This document shows positions 61,805 to 64,000 of a stretch of DNA of 64,000 bases, in pieces. The translations under genes and the position numbers were made by a program. Every line of letters starts with the position of its first letter. Within the stretch, counting starts at the first letter, position 1. The DNA comes from Methylorubrum aminovorans (lineage in GTDB: Bacteria; Pseudomonadota; Alphaproteobacteria; Rhizobiales; Beijerinckiaceae). Under the pieces are notes generated by a model, which was given only the letters and a program-made list of their open reading frames with translations, was not told the origin of the DNA and did not search any database. The DNA is taken from NCBI RefSeq assembly GCF_022179725.1, contig NZ_BPRC01000008.1:168670-232669 (forward strand). Reading direction: 5' to 3'.

Positions 61805-63183
61805 GCGGCCAGATCCGGAGCGGCCGTGAGCAGGCGGGCCTCGGCCCCGCCGGGCAGGAGGGCTCCGCTCGCGTCGGTGAGACCGATGCGGGCGAGCCAT
61901 TCCTCGAATTCGGGCGCCCGCTTCAGGCCCAGCACCTCGCGGATATAGAGCTGATCGTGGAAAGAGGTGGACTGGTAGTTCAGCATCACGTCGTCGGCAC
62001 CGGGGATGCCCATCACGTAGGTGCAGCCGGCCGCCCCCAGCAGGGTCAGCAACGTGTCCATGTCGTCCTGATCGGCCTCGGCATGGTTGGTGTAGCAGAC
62101 ATCCACGCCGAGCGGCACGCCCATGAGCTTGCCGCAGAAATGGTCCTCCAGCCCGGCACGGATGATCTCCTTGCCGTTATAGAGGTATTCCGGCCCGATG
62201 AAGCCGACGACGGTGTTGACCAGCAACGGGCGGTAGCGCCGGGCGACGGCGTAGGCGCGGGCTTCCAGGGTCTGCTGGTCGATGCCGTGATGCGCATCCG
62301 CCGAGAGCGCCGAGCCTTGGCCGGTCTCGAAATACATCACGTTGTCGCCGAGCGTGCCGCGCTTGAGCGCGAGCGCCGCCTGATGCGCCTCCTGCAGGAT
62401 TGGCAGGGTGACACCGAAGCTCGCATTGGCCCGCTGCGTCCCGGCGATCGACTGGAATACGAGATCGACCGGCAGGCCGCGGTTCATCGCGTCGAGCGTG
62501 GTGGTGACGTGGGTGAGCACGCAGGCCTGCGTCGGGATCTCCAGCCGGTCGATGATGCCGTCGAACAGAGTGAGCAGGGCGCCCATGGTCTGGATCGAAT
62601 CCGAGACCGGATTGATGCCGATCACCGCATCGCCGCAGCCATAGGCAAGACCGTCGAGGATCGAGGCGGTGACGCCCGCCGGATCGTCGGTCGGGTGGTT
62701 GGGCTGGAGCCGCACCGCGAGCGTTCCGGGCAGGCCGATCGTGTTGCGGAAGCGCGTGACGACCCGGCACTTGCGGGCGACCAGGATCAGATCCTGGTTG
62801 CGCATGATCTTGCTCACCGCCGCGGCGATCTCCGGCGTCACGCCCGGCGCAATTCGCGCCAGCGTCTCGGAGGTGGCGGTGAGCAGGAACTCGCGGAAAT
62901 CCCCGACCGTCAGGCCGGCGATCTCGGCAAACGCCGCCTCGTCATGGTCGTCGAGGATCAGGCGGGTGACGTCGTCTTCCTCGTAGGGAATCAGCGGACG
63001 CGACAGGATCTCCTTGAGCGGCACCTCGGCCAGGCACCAGCGCGCGGCCATGTTCTCCTCGGCCGACTCGGCGGCGATACCCGCAAGGCAGTCGCCGGAG
63101 CGCACCGGGGTCGCCTTCGCCATCAGCGTCGCCAGATCGGCGAAAACGTGGGTGCGAGGACCGACGGTGTGGCGATAGGGCAT
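61801..63183 (-). CDS. eutB: ethanolamine ammonia-lyase large subunit
   Basis: 460 aa from ATG 63183 (GGAGGCACGCA upstream). Splits ethanolamine to acetaldehyde and ammonia with adenosylcobalamin. Segments: AKATPVRSGDCLAGIAAESA, LIPYEEDDVTRLILDDHD, LQPNHPTDDPAGVTASILDG, GCGDAVIGINPVSDS, VLTHVTTTLDAMNRGLPVDL, FQSIAGTQRANASFGV and YFETGQGSALSADAHHG. First gene of eutB-eutC. It is divergent from the antiporter gene, sharing 640 bases. Confidence 0.97.
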   Translation of the reverse strand: MPYRHTVGPRTHVFADLATLMAKATPVRSGDCLAGIAAESAEENMAARWCLAEVPLKEILSRPLIPYEEDDVTRLILDDHDEAAFAEIAGLTVGDFREFLLTATSETLARIAPGVTPEIAAAVSKIMRNQDLILVARKCRVVTRFRNTIGLPGTLAVRLQPNHPTDDPAGVTASILDGLAYGCGDAVIGINPVSDSIQTMGALLTLFDGIIDRLEIPTQACVLTHVTTTLDAMNRGLPVDLVFQSIAGTQRANASFGVTLPILQEAHQAALALKRGTLGDNVMYFETGQGSALSADAHHGIDQQTLEARAYAVARRYRPLLVNTVVGFIGPEYLYNGKEIIRAGLEDHFCGKLMGVPLGVDVCYTNHAEADQDDMDTLLTLLGAAGCTYVMGIPGADDVMLNYQSTSFHDQLYIREVLGLKRAPEFEEWLARIGLTDASGALLPGGAEARLLTAAPDLAA

Positions 63184-63823
63184 TGCGTGCCTCCTTGGCC
63201 TCGTCCGACAGGATGCAGGGGGATCGGGCGTCCTGTCGAGGTGATTTCCGGCAAGATGGTCTCGCCCGACACACGAGCTGTTCGCGCCCGCTGAGCGGGC
63301 CTTACGCAAGAATGGCGCCTGCCCGGGACGGCGATCAATCGCACGAGCGCAGGTCGGGTCGAGATCTGGCTATTGCTCAGAGACGTGTTCGAAACCGTGG
63401 CGCCGCCGCCTCGCACTGCGAAGCTCATGACGAGACATCCCGAAGACGCCGCCATGAACTGAATCTTCCGATCCGTCGGTCTTTGGCTCACCGAGGACGA
63501 CGCTTCGGCGCGAGGGTCGCGGCAGCGCACTTTCCTCTACCGCGAAACCCTGCGAACCTTCACTTTGTCGCGTCAGATTGCGGTGGGGTTCCGGGATTTC
63601 ATCCTCCCACGACTTCACTTTCGTGTCAGATTGCGCATTATTTCGCTTGCCTGCATGCCTGGCATACCAAATAATGCATACCACTGCCGGGGAGGAGACG
63701 GGCCCTTGGATCCGCCCGGCAGAGGAAGGAATCGCAACACCCTGCACCGACGCTTCGCAAGCAAAGCACGCCAAACCTACACAACAGGCCTTCACGTCTG
63801 TGCAGGCACGAGGGAGCACGCTC
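63184..63823. other. divergent control region of eutBC and the antiporter gene
   Basis: 640 bases. No credible gene on either strand. 63630-63690 is AT-rich with paired repeats (GCATTATTT at 63635-63643, AAATAATGC at 63669-63677; GCATACCA at 63662-63669 and 63676-63683). This is probably where expression of the transporter is controlled. Confidence 0.5.
63635..63683. promoter_or_regulatory. candidate GntR-type operator upstream of the antiporter
   Basis: TGGCATACCA (63660-63669) is a near-palindrome of the TGGTATACCA type bound by FadR/PdhR-like GntR regulators. A second GCATACCA lies 14 bases on. The whole is framed by GCATTATTT and AAATAATGC, a perfect 9-bp inverted repeat. Binding is inference. 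Confidence 0.42.
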
Positions 63824-64000
63824 ATGGCACTATCGTCCACCGCCCCAGACCGGTCGGTACCGTCTTCGAACCGATGGCTTCAAATCGTCTTCGGCGTCAT
63901 CTGCATGGTGGCTGCGGCCAACATTCAGTACGCCTGGACCCTGTTCGTCCCTGAGATCCAGAAGACCTTCGGCTGGGATCGTGCCGCGATCCAGGTCGCC
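63824..64000 (+). CDS. oxalate/formate antiporter-type MFS transporter, partial
   Basis: First 59 codons; the gene continues past the window. ATG preceded by GGGAGCACG. NRWLQIVFGVICMVAAANIQ, YAWTLFVPEIQKTFGWDRAA, IQVA is the opening of the OFA family (first helix then the 'F..w....' turn). OxlT exchanges oxalate for formate; related members carry other monocarboxylates. In methylobacteria an oxalate role is plausible, but cannot be judged from this fragment. Confidence 0.82.
   Translation, partial: MALSSTAPDRSVPSSNRWLQIVFGVICMVAAANIQYAWTLFVPEIQKTFGWDRAAIQVA

Overview
The window looks like chromosome from a high-GC alphaproteobacterium of the order Hyphomicrobiales, most likely Methylobacterium/Methylorubrum. 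This is inferred from gene content, not from a database search. The pointers are a glycine-type 5-aminolevulinate synthase, an ExoR-like Sel1 protein, the block murA / DUF2948 / hisD / UPF0262 / small phosphatase, two DUF465 proteins, an alphaproteobacterial 6S RNA fold, and dispersed palindromic repeats of a kind common in this group. I see no phage, insertion sequence, CRISPR array, tRNA or rRNA. About 65 protein genes are present, mostly housekeeping.

Layout. 1-6.6 kb: Hsp33, the Entner-Doudoroff pair edd-eda separated by a palindromic repeat, and a TonB-dependent siderophore receptor. 6.6-12.5 kb: a DUF2794 protein, a probable 6S RNA gene not previously marked by any open reading frame, bluB, an L,D-transpeptidase, a two-receiver protein, a DUF2336 protein and an MFS transporter. 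12.5-19.1 kb: an MsbA-like ABC exporter, gmk and yicC, three small unknowns, and class II DAHP synthase with a strong terminator. 19.2-25.2 kb: a LuxR-type regulator, a metallo-beta-lactamase-fold hydrolase, PhnA-like and DUF2059 proteins, a two-gene cassette with a DUF6036/AbiEii-like nucleotidyltransferase, and hemA. 25.8-32.9 kb: murA to the small phosphatase, a macro-domain protein, and an FTR1/EfeU iron permease.

33-45.4 kb: small exported proteins, a diguanylate cyclase, a LuxR-type regulator, a cydA-type oxidase subunit I without cydB, an unusual soluble chemoreceptor-like protein, topoisomerase IB, a glycosyltransferase overlapping a methyltransferase, a frameshifted nupC, and exported unknowns. 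45.8-55.4 kb: homoserine dehydrogenase, GlpX, a stand-alone receiver, a TPR lipoprotein, purE-purK, DUF3606, divergent DUF465 genes, and prpE. 55.4-64 kb: a DUF2490 protein, a ceramidase-family membrane protein, exonuclease III, ExoR, ilvD, eutB-eutC, and the first 59 codons of an oxalate/formate-antiporter-type transporter that runs off the end.

Themes. Iron: the TonB receptor, and EfeU with an Irr-like palindrome upstream. Cobalamin: BluB makes the lower ligand, and EutBC needs adenosylcobalamin. Signalling: several receiver domains here have lost the phospho-acceptor Asp. The best leads for a second look are the 6S RNA, the nucleotidyltransferase cassette, the dispersed repeat family (one copy is translated inside the MFS gene), the solitary cydA, the sensor-last chemoreceptor-like protein, the nupC frameshift and the 14-bp tandem repeats at the end of purE.
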